Shown: positions 8,074 through 20,503, counted from the first letter of the stretch. The stretch is DNA of 64,000 bases from Pectobacterium araliae (GCF_037076465.1 NZ_AP028908.1:1860001-1924000); one strand, 5' to 3'. Made by a program: numbers and translations. Notes: generated by a model from the sequence alone, not told the origin.

Positions 8074-8109
8074 CTCAACGAGATAAGCATAGCATTATTA
8101 TGCGTACAG

Positions 8110-8955
8110 CTATTCGTCAAATAGATAGTTGGCGTGGAAGCGCAGGTGATCTTCAATGAAGCTGGCGATGAAGAAATAGCTGTGATCATAGCCGGACTGT
8201 GTCCGCAGCGTTAGCGGCCATGTGTACTGGCTTGCCAACTCTTCCAGTTTAGCCGGTTGTAATTGGTCGGGCAGGAACTGATCGCAATCGCCCTGATCGA
8301 CCAATATTGGCAGCTTCTTCTGGCTATTTGCCAGCAAATGACAGCTGTCATACTGCAACCACTGTGTTTCGTCTTCACCGAGGTAGGCAGTGAGCGCCTT
8401 GCGCCCCCAGGGAACCTGACTGGGGTTTACGATCGGCGCGAACGCCGATGCAGACAGGAATTTCTCTGGGTTACGCAACGCCAACATTAGCGCACCGTGT
8501 CCGCCCATCGAATGCCCACTGATGGACTGACGGCTATTCACGTTAAAATGCTGCTGGATCAGCGCGGGTAATTCGCTGCTGATGTAGTCATACATCCGGT
8601 AATGTGCCGACCAGGGCGCCTGCGTGGCATTCACATAGAATCCCGCGCCTTGGCCCAGATCGTACCCAGCGTCGTCCGCTACACCCTCGCCGCGCGGGCT
8701 GGTGTCCGGCATCACCAGCACCAGACCCAGTTCAGCGGCAACGCGCTGTGCGCCAGCTTTAGTCGTGAAATTTTCGTCGTTACAGGTTAACCCAGACAGC
8801 CAGTAAAGCACGGGCGGCGGAGTGTCATCCTGTGTCGGTGGCAGATAAATGCTGAACGTCATAGCCGTGTTCAGCGTTTCTGACACATGGCGGTAGCGCT
8901 GTTGCCAGCCGCCAAACATACGGTGTTCTTCCAGCAGTTCCAGTGATGAGTTCAT
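8110..8955 (-). CDS. fghA: S-formylglutathione hydrolase (YeiG type)
   Basis: This 281-residue alpha/beta hydrolase of the esterase D family hydrolyses S-formylglutathione to formate and glutathione, the second step of formaldehyde detoxification. The nucleophile elbow is GHSMGG (serine near residue 148). Also visible are the oxyanion region [11 protein letters not shown], the acidic residue in [10 protein letters not shown], and the catalytic histidine in GYDHSYFFI. It is closest to E. coli YeiG. AGGAGG precedes the ATG by about 10 nt. It lies 51 bp downstream of frmA and is presumably co-transcribed. Confidence 0.93.
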   Translation of the reverse strand: MNSSLELLEEHRMFGGWQQRYRHVSETLNTAMTFSIYLPPTQDDTPPPVLYWLSGLTCNDENFTTKAGAQRVAAELGLVLVMPDTSPRGEGVADDAGYDLGQGAGFYVNATQAPWSAHYRMYDYISSELPALIQQHFNVNSRQSISGHSMGGHGALMLALRNPEKFLSASAFAPIVNPSQVPWGRKALTAYLGEDETQWLQYDSCHLLANSQKKLPILVDQGDCDQFLPDQLQPAKLEELASQYTWPLTLRTQSGYDHSYFFIASFIEDHLRFHANYLFDE

Positions 8956-9006
8956 CGCTGTACAGCCTCCTTTTTATTTCTGACCGTAGTACAATTAGTC
9001 GTGCAA

Positions 9007-10188
<1,182 letters not shown>

Positions 10189-10243
10189 TTAATCACTGCA
10201 TTGTCCTCTCTTGAAAATGGTCGTTTATGGCAAACGATGTGGT

Positions 10244-11134
10244 TCATTCCAATTGAGCGAGTGGTTCAGTAATGCTGCACTGTTCAATAATAAGCTTCTT
10301 AAGCGCTTCAACATTGGGGCCGAAGGCGTCGCGCCGCCATACCAGCCAGGTTGAGGTGGCTGCGATGTCGGGTGGTAATTCATGTACCTGAACGCGCGTG
10401 CCTGTGGGCAGCGATTCGAGGACAGTATAGGGCAACATAGCCAGACCGGCACCGCTGGCCACACAGGCAAGCATGGCGTGATATGAGTGGATTTCCATAA
10501 TGGTGCCGGGGACGACGCCATCCTGGCGGAACCAGCTCTCAAGGCGTTTTCTATAGGAACAGCTGGGGCGAAAGGCAAATAGCGTATCGTGGCTGGCGTC
10601 CCGCGCATGGGCAATCGGCGCGTGTGCAGGGTCGGATATCAGCACTAATCGTTCCGTAAAACACGCACACCCATTTAGCTCATCATAGACAACAGGACCA
10701 TCGACTAGCGCCGCTGCCAATGTTCCCGCTCGCACGCGCTCGATAATCTCCCCTGATGTACCGGTATTCAGCGACAGCGATACATTGGGGTAGCGCTGAT
10801 GGTAAGCCGCTAATAACGTGGGCAGCCGGGTGGCCGCTGTGCTTTCCATTGAACCTAGCGCGAAATTACCAGCGGGTTCGCCAGTGCGTGTCATGCTGAT
10901 CGCTTCCTCGCTGAGCGCCAGAATACGTTGTGCATAACATAAGAAGTTATGTCCAATCGGGGACAGGCGCAGGCGCTGTTTTTCACGGATAAACAGATCG
11001 GTGCCCAGTTCCAGCTCTAACTGGCGTAGCCGCGTAGTCAGATTTGAAGGTACTCGATGTAGTTGCTCTGCGGCGCGTGCGACGGAGCCTGTTTCGGCAA
11101 CAAGACAGAACATGCGGAGCTGGGTCAAATCCAT
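10244..11134 (-). CDS. LysR-family transcriptional regulator (PtrR/YneJ-like)
   Basis: This 296-residue protein has an N-terminal winged helix-turn-helix (residues 1-60; SVARAAEQLHRVPSNLTTRLRQLE) and a C-terminal co-inducer domain. It resembles E. coli PtrR (YneJ) along its length, including TRLRQLELELG and the PSCSYRKRLESWF segment. It lies 115 bp upstream of frmA on the same strand, so it could control the formaldehyde genes or simply neighbour them. No LysR box could be assigned. Confidence 0.82.
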   Translation of the reverse strand: MDLTQLRMFCLVAETGSVARAAEQLHRVPSNLTTRLRQLELELGTDLFIREKQRLRLSPIGHNFLCYAQRILALSEEAISMTRTGEPAGNFALGSMESTAATRLPTLLAAYHQRYPNVSLSLNTGTSGEIIERVRAGTLAAALVDGPVVYDELNGCACFTERLVLISDPAHAPIAHARDASHDTLFAFRPSCSYRKRLESWFRQDGVVPGTIMEIHSYHAMLACVASGAGLAMLPYTVLESLPTGTRVQVHELPPDIAATSTWLVWRRDAFGPNVEALKKLIIEQCSITEPLAQLE

Positions 11135-11835
11135 GATTTTCTCTTTTCGTAATGAACTATGGTTTGATTATTCATTTTTTGTGAATTGTAGCGACAAGCT
11201 ACGCATTTCGCAACCGGCTTACATCATGTTGATACCAAGACAGCACAAACCTGGCGCTATGAACGTGCCTGGCATGATGAAAATGACGGACGTAATTATC
11301 ATCAGGATTAATATCTGGACTGAGCGATGGAGAGAGAGAGATAAAATGATCTCGGCCTGAATTAATATCACCACAATCAATGATTACCGCGAAGAGAACA
11401 TATTTTCTAAGAAATAGAGCAGAATGAAAAAATAAGAATAATCACAGAAAAATAAAATCGCATTTCCCACCGATAAAAGAGTAAGGGAGAGAAAATAAAT
11501 AGATAATTAAAATAAACAGTTAAATGTATAAGTAAGTTATTGTAACCAAGCAATAGCTAAAAACTATCACTATTCTTTTTTTTGATCGCATTTGTTGATG
11601 CAAAAGCGTAAAGTGCCCACCCAAAGTGCCGATAATGATAATGAATGGTAGGAATTTCTTATCGTCCTTGTAAGGAAATGTATCTTTTTGTCATTAAAGG
11701 AAAATAACTCTAACTAATGAGAGCCTCTGCTCTTCATTAAATGACGTAACACCCGGCGTATTTCCAATTAAAAATGTGCAGCCATGTTGCAGAAAGCGCA
11801 GAGAAAAATCGCCAGATAATTTATAGGAGTCTTCT
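11135..11835. other. Long AT-rich intergenic region upstream of the chemoreceptor gene
   Basis: Apart from the sigma-28 promoter at 11609-11635 and the chemoreceptor leader that follows, I see no convincing coding sequence or RNA in these 701 bp. The region is strongly AT-rich. The LysR gene promoter must lie at its left end. Confidence 0.6.
11609..11635 (+). promoter_or_regulatory. Sigma-28 (FliA) flagellar promoter
   Basis: TAAAGTGC and GCCGATAA are separated by exactly 11 bp, against the enterobacterial FliA consensus TAAAGTTT-N11-GCCGATAA. The -10 element is a perfect match. It points at the chemoreceptor gene and implies a leader of about 195 nt. Confidence 0.9.
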
Positions 11836-13518
11836 GTGAACTTTTTAAAAAATATCACCATCAGGGCAATGCTTTTAACAATATTGGGTCTGTTCCTGGT
11901 TGTATGGGGGGGCGCCTCTTTCTTTACTACCACCTCATTAAGCAACATGACCAAGTTATTGGAATCCAGTGAAACTCAGCGTAAGAACGTAGAGATGCTG
12001 GTAAAAGGCAATGACCAGTATTTTCGTACGGTTACTCGGTTGTTGCGTTCGATGGATTTCCAGCAAACGGGCGAAACAGCGGAAGCAGAAAAAGTATTTA
12101 CCACAGCGACTGCTGCGTTTAAAAATACGTCAGATCAACTGACGGCGTTTAAAGCGGTTGGACATGCCGGTGTTGATAAAGAAACGGCAGACAACATGAT
12201 CGCCGCGTGGACTCGACTGCTGGATACCGGGTTGACGCCGATGCTGAACGCCGCGCGTGATAATCGTCAGGAAGAGTTCCGTCAGCTTTTTCGTACTGCA
12301 TACCCGCCGCTGAGCGTGGCGTTTGGCAGTAACATGGATAAATATCAGACCGCGATTATGTCATCGTCAGAGACGTCAATGAAAGAGGTCTACGGTCTGG
12401 TTGACTGGAGTAATTATATTCTGCTGGGGGCGGTAGTCCTTGGGCTGTTTATCTTGCTGTTGACGGATCGCTATCTGGTTCACTATCTGGTCAAACCGTT
12501 GGATATGATCAAAGGGTACTTCCGAGTTCTGGCTGCCGGTCAGCTTGGTCACCCGCTTGAAGAGTTTGGCCGAAACTGTGCTGGACAGCTGATTCCTTAC
12601 CTGAAAGAGATGCAGGGCAGTCTGGTTAATACGGTTTCTATTATCCGCGACAGTTCAGCATCGATTCATCAAGGCTCAAGCGAAATTAAAAGTGGCAACA
12701 ACGACCTGTCTGCACGTACCGAACAGCAGGCTGCCGCTCTGGAGCAAACGGCTGCCAGTATGGAAGAACTGAGTGCGACGGTGAAACAGAATGCCGATAA
12801 CGTTCATCAAGCAACGAAGCTGGCGCAGGACGCCTCCGTTGCAGCGAAGAAGGGCGGCGACGTCACGGCCGATGTGATGGCGACAATGGCGAGTATTACG
12901 ACCAGCTCGAAGAAAATTGCCGACATTACCAGCGTGATCAACGGCATTGCTTTCCAGACCAACATTCTGGCGCTGAATGCGGCGGTAGAAGCCGCTAGAG
13001 CCGGTGAGCAAGGTCGTGGTTTTGCGGTGGTCGCGGGTGAAGTTCGTAATCTGGCACAGCGCAGTGCTCAGGCAGCGAAAGAGATTGAAAGCCTGATTGC
13101 AGAATCGGTTCAACGCGTCAACATGGGGTCAAATCAAGTCACACAAACTGGCGAAGCGATGGATTCCATTATTTCCGCGATTACTCGTGTGAACGATCTG
13201 ATGGGTGAAATCGCCTCGGCGTCGGATGAACAGAGTCGCGGTATTACCCAGATTGGTCAGGCGGTGACTGAGATGGATGGTGTTACACAGCAGAACGCCG
13301 CACTGGTACAGGAATCTGCCGCCGCCGCTGCATCGCTGGAAGATCAGGCTCGTCAGTTAACTGAAGCGGTATCGGTGTTCCAACTGTCGGGTTCAGAGGC
13401 ACTTCATCGTCCTCAACCGCGTCTGGCAGAGAAAGCGCCAGCCGCGCAAAAAACGATGTTATTAGCGGCCGCAGGCGGTAAGAAGGGCAATGCTAACGAC
13501 AACTGGGAAACCTTCTGA
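11836..13518 (+). CDS. Methyl-accepting chemotaxis protein
   Basis: This 560-residue inner-membrane chemoreceptor has TM1 at about residues 10-32, a four-helix-bundle (TarH-like) periplasmic domain, TM2 at about 190-212, HAMP, and a long signalling coiled coil. The conserved hairpin tip is present ([20 protein letters not shown] near 375). It ends in NWETF, the CheR/CheB-tethering pentapeptide of Tsr and Tar, so it can probably recruit the adaptation enzymes itself. The start is a GTG preceded by AGGAG 5 nt upstream. The ligand cannot be predicted. It is controlled by the sigma-28 promoter at 11609-11635. Confidence 0.93.
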   Translation: MNFLKNITIRAMLLTILGLFLVVWGGASFFTTTSLSNMTKLLESSETQRKNVEMLVKGNDQYFRTVTRLLRSMDFQQTGETAEAEKVFTTATAAFKNTSDQLTAFKAVGHAGVDKETADNMIAAWTRLLDTGLTPMLNAARDNRQEEFRQLFRTAYPPLSVAFGSNMDKYQTAIMSSSETSMKEVYGLVDWSNYILLGAVVLGLFILLLTDRYLVHYLVKPLDMIKGYFRVLAAGQLGHPLEEFGRNCAGQLIPYLKEMQGSLVNTVSIIRDSSASIHQGSSEIKSGNNDLSARTEQQAAALEQTAASMEELSATVKQNADNVHQATKLAQDASVAAKKGGDVTADVMATMASITTSSKKIADITSVINGIAFQTNILALNAAVEAARAGEQGRGFAVVAGEVRNLAQRSAQAAKEIESLIAESVQRVNMGSNQVTQTGEAMDSIISAITRVNDLMGEIASASDEQSRGITQIGQAVTEMDGVTQQNAALVQESAAAAASLEDQARQLTEAVSVFQLSGSEALHRPQPRLAEKAPAAQKTMLLAAAGGKKGNANDNWETF

Positions 13519-13831
13519 TCATGTCATGACAAACGGTGTCGCGACAGTGACGGCCACAAAAATCAGGTAATTTATCGTTAAAAGCACTGGGATAATATTC
13601 TCAGTGCTTTTTTGTTTATCGCTGAATAGTCGTTTTTCTGTCCGCCTTTTTGACTCTTGTTACTGCGTACAGGCACACCCGCCACGCTTGATAACTTGAA
13701 TCTATTTCAACAATCATGACATACAATCGCTGGATAATCGTGACTCTCTCAACTAGAGTGTTGACGGCGCTAGGGTCTGACCAAGACCGTGATAGTGCGA
13801 TAGGCATAGTGACACCTGCAGGAGAATAATA
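13519..13831. other. Intergenic region between the chemoreceptor gene and folE
   Basis: It contains the chemoreceptor terminator (13577-13614) and then the folE control region. Two short inverted repeats stand before folE: ACTCT...AGAGT (13743-13759) and GGTCT...AGACC (13774-13788). They could be operators or leader hairpins; I cannot assign a regulator. Confidence 0.45.
13577..13614 (+). terminator. Intrinsic terminator of the chemoreceptor gene
   Basis: AAAAGCACTG pairs with CAGTGCTTTT and is followed by a T run. Confidence 0.85.
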
Positions 13832-14494
13832 ATGTCATCACTAAGTAAAGAAGCCGTTATGGTGCACGAAGCACTGCTGGCACGCGGTCTGGAAACGCCG
13901 CTGCGCGGGGCGTTGTTGGATCGGGATACGCGTAAGCAACGTATTTCCGAGCATATGACGGAAATTATGAATTTGCTGAGCCTCGATCTGAGCGATGACA
14001 GTCTGGCTGAAACACCGACGCGTATCGCCAAAATGTACGTTGATGAAATATTCTCTGGTTTGGATTACGCCAACTTTCCCAAAATCACCATCATTGAAAA
14101 CAAAATGAAGGTCGATGAAATGGTTACCGTGCGGGATATCACCCTGACCAGCACCTGTGAACACCATTTCGTGACGATCGATGGGAAAGCGACGGTCGCG
14201 TATATTCCGAAAGATGGCGTCATCGGCTTATCAAAGCTCAACCGCATCGTCCAGTTTTTCTCGCAACGCCCTCAGGTGCAGGAGCGCTTAACGCAGCAGA
14301 TTTTGGTCGCGCTGCAAACGCTGTTGGGAACAAACAACGTAGCGGTGTCGATTGATGCGGTGCACTACTGTGTGAAAGCGCGTGGCATTCGTGATGCGAC
14401 CAGTGCTACGACCACAACATCGCTCGGCGGACTGTTTAAATCCAGCCAGAACACGCGTCAGGAATTTTTACGCGCGGTACGCCACCATAATTAA
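13832..14494 (+). CDS. folE: GTP cyclohydrolase I
   Basis: This 220-residue enzyme converts GTP to 7,8-dihydroneopterin triphosphate, the first step of folate synthesis. Zinc ligands are visible in [13 protein letters not shown] (Cys and His near residues 109-112) and VHYCVKARG (Cys near 180). Length matches E. coli FolE (222). AGGAG precedes the ATG. As in E. coli the gene neighbours yeiB, 138 bp downstream on the same strand. Confidence 0.95.
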   Translation: MSSLSKEAVMVHEALLARGLETPLRGALLDRDTRKQRISEHMTEIMNLLSLDLSDDSLAETPTRIAKMYVDEIFSGLDYANFPKITIIENKMKVDEMVTVRDITLTSTCEHHFVTIDGKATVAYIPKDGVIGLSKLNRIVQFFSQRPQVQERLTQQILVALQTLLGTNNVAVSIDAVHYCVKARGIRDATSATTTTSLGGLFKSSQNTRQEFLRAVRHHN

Positions 14495-14632
14495 GCCCGT
14501 TCTTATTGGCGATGATGAAGCAAAGATATGCTGTCATCGCCAAGTAGAACGTTGCCAAATCAGCAAGTCTCTTCGCTTTTTTCTTGTCTGTGCATACAAT
14601 CGCTACTTCGATGATTTGAAAATGTAATTTGT

Positions 14633-15808
14633 ATGCCTTCTCACATTATACCGTCACCTCAATCGCCGCCTTCGCGGATCGTTACGCTGGATTTTGCCCG
14701 CGGCGTCGCCATTCTGGGTATTTTACTGCTGAATATTACAGCGTTCGGTTTACCGCATGCGGCATACCTCAACCCAGCCTGGCAGGGACAAGCCACGTTA
14801 TCTGATGCGTTAACGTGGGCTGTTATGGATCTGCTTGCACAGGCAAAGTTTCTCACGCTGTTTTCCCTTCTGTTTGGTGCGAGCTTACAACTGCTGTTGT
14901 CGCGGGGGAAACAGTGGATACATGCACGGCTGTTCTGGCTGATGATCATCGGGTTAATTCATGCCATTTTCCTGTGGGATGGGGACATTTTGCTCGACTA
15001 TGCGCTGATTGGGCTGGTGTGTTACGGCATGATACGTCATGCGGAAAGCAGTCAGTTGCTAATGCGTACGGGGGCGGTTCTGTATCTGGTGGGGATCGGC
15101 GTGCTGTTTGTGCTGAGCCAAATTTTGAGCCTGCAACCGGGACGGTTCTGGCTGCCAGGCATGGCGGATATCGCCTATGAGACGTATTGGCGGGCGTTAG
15201 GTGGATCGGAAGCGTGGAGTAATCGCGTCGATCTGCTCACGGAAAGCCTATTGTCGCTGGGCGTACAGTATGGCTGGCTGCTGGCGGGTTCCATGTTGTT
15301 GGGGGCTGGGTTGATGCGCAGTGGTTGGCTGAAAGGCGAATTCAGCACGGCACATTACAGGAAGGTGGCACTGTGGCTGATTCCGCTGGGCGTGGCGATT
15401 AACAGCATTGGGGTAGTAGGGCAATGGCTGGTGGACTGGGAGTATCGCTGGAGTGGCCTGTTATTGCAGATTCCGCGTGAACTGAGTTCACCCTTGCAGG
15501 CGATTGGGTATCTGGCATTGTGCTACGGCTTTTGGGCCAGGCTGTGCCAATGGCGAATCACGTATTGGATCACGGATGTCGGGCGTATGGCGTTAACCAA
15601 CTATTTACTGCAAACGCTGATTTGTGTGGTGTTGTTTAACCAATTTGGCCTGTTTATGGCCTTCAGTCGCCTGCAACTGCTGGCATTGGTTCCCGCTATC
15701 TGGATCGTTAATGTCGTCTTTTCCCACTACTGGCTACGTTATTTCCGCCAAGGGCCGCTTGAATGGTTATGGCGTAAACTCACCAATACAATAGGGAAAA
15801 CGGCGTAG
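14633..15808 (+). CDS. yeiB: DUF418 inner-membrane protein YeiB
   Basis: This 391-residue polytopic membrane protein has about eight to ten hydrophobic helices. It starts with the RIVTLDFARGVAILGILLLN motif typical of YeiB-like/DUF418 proteins, and the C-terminal DUF418 domain occupies roughly residues 230-385. The function is unknown; related acyltransferase-3-like proteins have been discussed for the superfamily. It follows folE as in E. coli and ends 8 bp from the convergent sanA. Confidence 0.88.
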   Translation: MPSHIIPSPQSPPSRIVTLDFARGVAILGILLLNITAFGLPHAAYLNPAWQGQATLSDALTWAVMDLLAQAKFLTLFSLLFGASLQLLLSRGKQWIHARLFWLMIIGLIHAIFLWDGDILLDYALIGLVCYGMIRHAESSQLLMRTGAVLYLVGIGVLFVLSQILSLQPGRFWLPGMADIAYETYWRALGGSEAWSNRVDLLTESLLSLGVQYGWLLAGSMLLGAGLMRSGWLKGEFSTAHYRKVALWLIPLGVAINSIGVVGQWLVDWEYRWSGLLLQIPRELSSPLQAIGYLALCYGFWARLCQWRITYWITDVGRMALTNYLLQTLICVVLFNQFGLFMAFSRLQLLALVPAIWIVNVVFSHYWLRYFRQGPLEWLWRKLTNTIGKTA

Positions 15809-15816
15809 GGAATACG

Positions 15817-16689
<873 letters not shown>

Positions 16690-16737
16690 TTATTGATTGA
16701 ATTTTCAGCGTTCGGAGGGAGGGGGTGTAAAACTAAA

Positions 16738-16768
16738 ACGCCAGCCTTTCGGGTAGAAAAACTGGCGT
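16738..16768 (-). terminator. Intrinsic terminator of rimO
   Basis: ACGCCAG pairs with CTGGCGT and is followed on the minus strand by TTTAGTTTTA. It lies just past the rimO stop. Confidence 0.8.
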
Positions 16769-16777
16769 GATGGGGGC

Positions 16778-18091
16778 TTAAACCCGGCTACCCCACAGAT
16801 CGTATTCGTCTGCGTGCTCGATTTTCACTTTGACGATGTCACCGACTTTCACGCCAGTTTCGCCGTTCAGGTAAACGGCACCGTCAATTTCAGGGGCATC
16901 GGCCATGCTACGGCCAATGGCACCTTCTTCATCGATTTCATCGATCAGCACCAGCACGTCACGACCAATTTTGTCCTGCAAACGCTGGGTGGAAATCGCC
17001 TGCTGCAATTGCATGAAGCGGTGGAAACGTTCTTCTTTAACCTCTTCCGGTACCTGATCGGGAAATGCATTTGCCGAAGCACCGTCGACTGGGCTGAATT
17101 TGAAACAGCCCACGCGATCAAGTTTGGCTTCTTTCAGGAAATCGAGCAGCATCTGGAAATCTTCTTCCGTTTCGCCGGGGAAGCCGACAATAAAGGTTGA
17201 ACGCAGCGTTAAGTCTGGGCAAATTTCGCGCCAGCGTTTAATGCGCTCCAACGTTCTTTCTACCGCACCGGGACGCTTCATCAGCTTGAGGATTTTCGGG
17301 CTAGCGTGCTGGAGCGGAATATCCAGATAAGGCAGGATTTTGCCTTCAGCCATTAGCGGGATCACATCGTCTACGTGCGGGTAAGGGTAGACGTAATGCA
17401 GACGCACCCACACGCCTAGCGACGCCAGTTGTTCACACAGGCTGACCATACTGGTTTTGACCGGTTGTCCGTTCCAAAAGCCAGTGCGTTGCTTCACATC
17501 TGCGCCGTATGCCGACGTATCCTGAGAAATCACCAGCAGTTCTTTTACGCCAGCATCAACCAGACGTTTCGCTTCATCCAGTACCGAACCGATTGGACGG
17601 CTATCGAGATCGCCACGCATGGAAGGGATGATGCAGAACGTACAGCGGTGGTTACAGCCTTCTGAAATTTTCAGATAGGCGTAATGGCGCGGCGTGAGTT
17701 TTACGCCCTGCTCGGGAACCAGGCTGGTAAACGGATTGTGCGTCGGTTTTGGGACATATTGATGCACGTGCGACAGCACTTGCTCGTAGCTATGCGGGCC
17801 GGTAATTTCCAGAACTTTGGGATGCACTTCGCGTATTTGGTTTTCTTTGGCACCCAGACAGCCCGTCACGATGACTTTGCCGTTTTCATTCAGTGCTTCG
17901 CCGATGGCTTCCAGCGACTCTTGTACGGCGCTGTCAATAAAACCACAGGTATTGACGATCACCAGTTCAGCGTCGTCATAACGTGGCACGACCTGATAAC
18001 CTTCAGTACGCAGTTCGGTCAGAATCCTCTCGGAGTCGACGAGGTTTTTCGGGCAACCGAGGGAAACAAAGCCGATACGTGGTTGTTGCAT
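16778..18091 (-). CDS. rimO: Ribosomal protein S12 methylthiotransferase RimO
   Basis: This 437-residue radical-SAM enzyme adds a methylthio group to an aspartate of ribosomal protein S12. The N-terminal UPF0004 domain begins [15 protein letters not shown] with a cluster-binding Cys. The radical-SAM CxxxCxxC motif is [18 protein letters not shown] near residue 145, and a TRAM domain ends the protein. It occupies the E. coli position next to yliI. The neighbouring bssR of E. coli is missing and a two-gene kinase module lies there instead. Confidence 0.95.
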   Translation of the reverse strand: MQQPRIGFVSLGCPKNLVDSERILTELRTEGYQVVPRYDDAELVIVNTCGFIDSAVQESLEAIGEALNENGKVIVTGCLGAKENQIREVHPKVLEITGPHSYEQVLSHVHQYVPKPTHNPFTSLVPEQGVKLTPRHYAYLKISEGCNHRCTFCIIPSMRGDLDSRPIGSVLDEAKRLVDAGVKELLVISQDTSAYGADVKQRTGFWNGQPVKTSMVSLCEQLASLGVWVRLHYVYPYPHVDDVIPLMAEGKILPYLDIPLQHASPKILKLMKRPGAVERTLERIKRWREICPDLTLRSTFIVGFPGETEEDFQMLLDFLKEAKLDRVGCFKFSPVDGASANAFPDQVPEEVKEERFHRFMQLQQAISTQRLQDKIGRDVLVLIDEIDEEGAIGRSMADAPEIDGAVYLNGETGVKVGDIVKVKIEHADEYDLWGSRV

Positions 18092-18262
18092 ATTATTCGC
18101 TCACAAAATAAACAGAAAATAAAAACCGGAGGATTCTACACCATAGTTGATTGTCCTTACAGTCAGTGGTGTAAAACTCAGCATTTTATCGCTGTGGCGA
18201 GGGTGTTTCTTGGAAGGGGCTTCGCAAAGCGGCGCTAAATAGCAAATGTGCACAGAACGTTA

Positions 18263-18271
18263 TGGTATACT
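18263..18271 (+). promoter_or_regulatory. Extended -10 promoter of the zeta-like module
   Basis: TGGTATACT matches an extended -10 element (TGnTATAAT-like). It lies about 30 bp before the first gene of the module. No good -35 is present, as is usual for extended -10 promoters. Confidence 0.55.
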
Positions 18272-18302
18272 TTTTCATCATTACCATGAGTCAGGAGGCA
18301 TG

Positions 18303-18554
18303 ATGGCGCAACGAATTAAAATCGTGCGGAAGCATCAGCGCAAAAGCAAGATTGATGATAACAGAACCTTAATGCAGATCGGTGCCCGTGCTTCGAAGCT
18401 GGCGATTAAAGAAGCATTGGATTCTGGTGTATCCATCGCTTATATCAAGGATGGGCGATTGGTCAGTCAGGCTCCTGATGGCACGCTCTCAGAAATTAAA
18501 CCCGTGGACGGCCAACCCCCTCTCAAACTCAGGGAACTACTTTGCCGAGCTTGA
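18303..18554 (+). CDS. Small basic protein, possible antitoxin partner of the zeta-like kinase
   Basis: This 83-residue protein has a very basic N-terminus (MAQRIKIVRKHQRKSK) and an AYIKDGRLVSQAPDGT segment, a short pattern shared by small genes paired with zeta-like kinases, as far as I recall. It has no signal peptide and no recognisable DNA-binding fold. AGGAGG lies 4 nt before ATG 18303; ATG 18300 is too close, and the longer frame from 18246 lacks a site. The last 13 nt overlap the kinase gene, implying coupled translation. An antitoxin role is inferred only from this arrangement. Confidence 0.6.
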   Translation: MAQRIKIVRKHQRKSKIDDNRTLMQIGARASKLAIKEALDSGVSIAYIKDGRLVSQAPDGTLSEIKPVDGQPPLKLRELLCRA

Positions 18555-19204
18555 GGTTAGTTGCAGGTCCAAATGGGTCGGGCAAAACAACGTTGACTAA
18601 AGAACTGAGAGAGACGTATGCGGTTCCTCTAGGGCAGTACCTTAACCCCGATGATATTGCAAAGCATATTGATTTACCTGCGTTGCTGGGGGCGATGGTC
18701 GATAAAGCGTGGTTGTCTGATGAATCAGCTGCCAGGCTAGCACAGCGCATTTCTCTTGGTCTGAGAGAGGACTGGATTCGCGATCGGCTTTCTTTTACCT
18801 ATGAGTCCGTGATGAGTCACGAAAGTCATCTCGATTTTGTAAAGTCGGCAAGAGAAAGCGGTTATAAGCCTTATCTTTATTATGTTTGTACGTCAGATCC
18901 AGACCTCAATGAGGAACGGATAGCTCGGCGTGTTGAATTAGGCGGGCATAGCGTACCAAAGGAAAAGGTCTTCGGGCGTTATCAGCGTAGCTTGATGTAT
19001 CTTTCTGGGATGGTTCGACTCTGCCATCGTGCTTATTTTTTCGATAATTCAACGACGAGGCTGACGTTTCTTGGCGAGGTTACGCCGGATGGCTTTCTTG
19101 ATATTGTCGAAGCGTCGTTTGATAACGTGCAGCCTATGTGGTTGTACAAAAATGTGATGACATCGTGGGATGAAAACAAAATCAGGATGATTCAGCCGAG
19201 ATAA
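18542..19204 (+). CDS. Zeta-toxin-like P-loop kinase
   Basis: This 220-residue protein begins PSLRLVAGPNGSGKTTLTKEL, a Walker A motif at residues 8-16 typical of zeta toxins and related AAA_33 kinases. Further matching features are YLNPDDIA near 35, FTYESVMSH near 90 (substrate loop), and a basic segment RRVELGGHSVPKEKVFGRY near 125 that supplies the second phosphate-binding arginines. True zeta toxins phosphorylate UDP-N-acetylglucosamine; here the substrate is unknown. The start is a TTG with AGGGA 7 nt upstream, inside the preceding gene. Toxicity is not shown by the sequence. Confidence 0.75.
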   Translation: MPSLRLVAGPNGSGKTTLTKELRETYAVPLGQYLNPDDIAKHIDLPALLGAMVDKAWLSDESAARLAQRISLGLREDWIRDRLSFTYESVMSHESHLDFVKSARESGYKPYLYYVCTSDPDLNEERIARRVELGGHSVPKEKVFGRYQRSLMYLSGMVRLCHRAYFFDNSTTRLTFLGEVTPDGFLDIVEASFDNVQPMWLYKNVMTSWDENKIRMIQPR

Positions 19205-19336
19205 TCTCACTTATTCATTTCCTCCATTCTGGCTTCTCTGAATTTCTTCAATAAATGTAAACCTTGCCCCGTTTTTTTGCACAAACATCGCCTGCCACCT
19301 AAATTTACAGGACTTTTGTTGGATGGAGACAACGCT

Positions 19337-20503
19337 ATGCCCTCTTGCCTAATGCCTCGCAATTCTGTTTCACGCTCTGTGTTACAACGATTTTCTGCTG
19401 CGTCACACGGGTTGCTGCTTAGCGCAACGTTGCTGTTTTCCAGCCAGCTATTAGCAGCGGAACCAAAGGTGACGGAATTACAGGATAAGCTGGATCACCC
19501 GTGGTCATTAGCGTTTTTGCCGGAAGAGCAGGGGATTCTGATTACGGAACGCGCCGGAAACTTACGCTTATGGAAAGCGGGTAGCGCACTATCTGCGCCG
19601 ATAACGGGTGTACCGAAGGTTTTCGCCAAATCACAGGGCGGATTGCTAGAAGTCGCGCTATCACCGGATTTTGCGCAGAATCGGCGCATTTACCTGAGCT
19701 TTGCCGAAGAGGGGAGCGAGGGTAAAGCGGGAACCGCTGTCGGATATGGCAAACTGTCCGAAGATAATAAACGATTAGACAATTTCACGGTCTTCTTCCG
19801 TCAGGAACCGAAGCTGTCGACGGGAAACCACTTCGGCGGCAAGCTGGCCTTTGATCGACAAGGGCATCTGTTTATCGCGCTGGGGGAAAACAACGAGCGA
19901 CCGACCGCACAGGATCTGGATAAATTGCAGGGCAAAATTGTTCGTCTGACCGCAGAGGGTAAGGTGCCATCCGATAACCCGTTTGTGAATACGCCTAACG
20001 CACGGCCGGAAATCTGGTCTTACGGGCACCGTAACCCGCAGGGATTGGCGATGAATCCGTGGTCGGGCGTGCTGTGGGAAAATGAGCATGGCCCGAAAGG
20101 TGGCGATGAAATCAACCTCCCTAAAGCGGGCGAAAATTACGGCTGGCCGATTGCAACACACGGCATTAACTATTCTGGGTTGAAGATTCCAGAAGCGAAA
20201 GGAAAAGAGATCGCTGGGATGGTGAACCCCGATTTTTACTGGGAAAAATCACCGGGAATCAGCGGAATGGCGTTCTATAACAGCGATCGTTTTCCGCAGT
20301 GGAAGCATTCAGTTTTCATCGGTGCTTTGGCGGAGAAAAACCTGATTCGCCTGACGCTTGAAGGTGGCAAGGTAGCCTCACAGGAGCGTTTGTTGGGCGA
20401 TCGCGGTGAACGTATCCGTGACGTAAGGCTGGGGCCGGGCGGTTACCTCTATTTGCTGACCGATCACGACAATGGCAAATTGCTGAAAGTCGGGCTGGAG
20501 TAA
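19337..20503 (+). CDS. yliI: PQQ-dependent aldose sugar dehydrogenase YliI
   Basis: This 388-residue periplasmic enzyme belongs to the soluble glucose-dehydrogenase-like (GSDH) beta-propeller family. E. coli YliI oxidises aldoses using PQQ. It has a long N-terminal signal sequence ending near SSQLLAAEP. Propeller motifs include LDHPWSLAFLPE, NHFGGKLAFDRQGHLFIALG, and YGHRNPQGLAMNPWSG with ENEHGPKGGDEIN. The start is ATG 19337, with GGAG about 8 nt upstream; the longer frame has no site. It lies at the E. coli position between the rimO locus and gstB. Confidence 0.9.
   Translation: MPSCLMPRNSVSRSVLQRFSAASHGLLLSATLLFSSQLLAAEPKVTELQDKLDHPWSLAFLPEEQGILITERAGNLRLWKAGSALSAPITGVPKVFAKSQGGLLEVALSPDFAQNRRIYLSFAEEGSEGKAGTAVGYGKLSEDNKRLDNFTVFFRQEPKLSTGNHFGGKLAFDRQGHLFIALGENNERPTAQDLDKLQGKIVRLTAEGKVPSDNPFVNTPNARPEIWSYGHRNPQGLAMNPWSGVLWENEHGPKGGDEINLPKAGENYGWPIATHGINYSGLKIPEAKGKEIAGMVNPDFYWEKSPGISGMAFYNSDRFPQWKHSVFIGALAEKNLIRLTLEGGKVASQERLLGDRGERIRDVRLGPGGYLYLLTDHDNGKLLKVGLE

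Larger units (their letters stand above)
7766..8109. other. Gene-free stretch between the KTSC gene and fghA
   Basis: Its 344 bp hold the 3' remnant of a glutathione transferase gene (7919-8030, minus) and the fghA terminator (8043-8073). The remaining 150 bp next to the KTSC gene should contain that gene's promoter; I see no clear conserved element there. Confidence 0.6.

Noticed and set aside
11135..11360. Plus-strand continuation of a 119-codon frame out of the LysR gene
   Set aside because: Most of it is antisense to the LysR gene; the rest is low-complexity AT-rich sequence.
13616..14031. Minus-strand open frames between the chemoreceptor gene and folE
   Set aside because: They overlap the terminator and folE and have no protein-like features.
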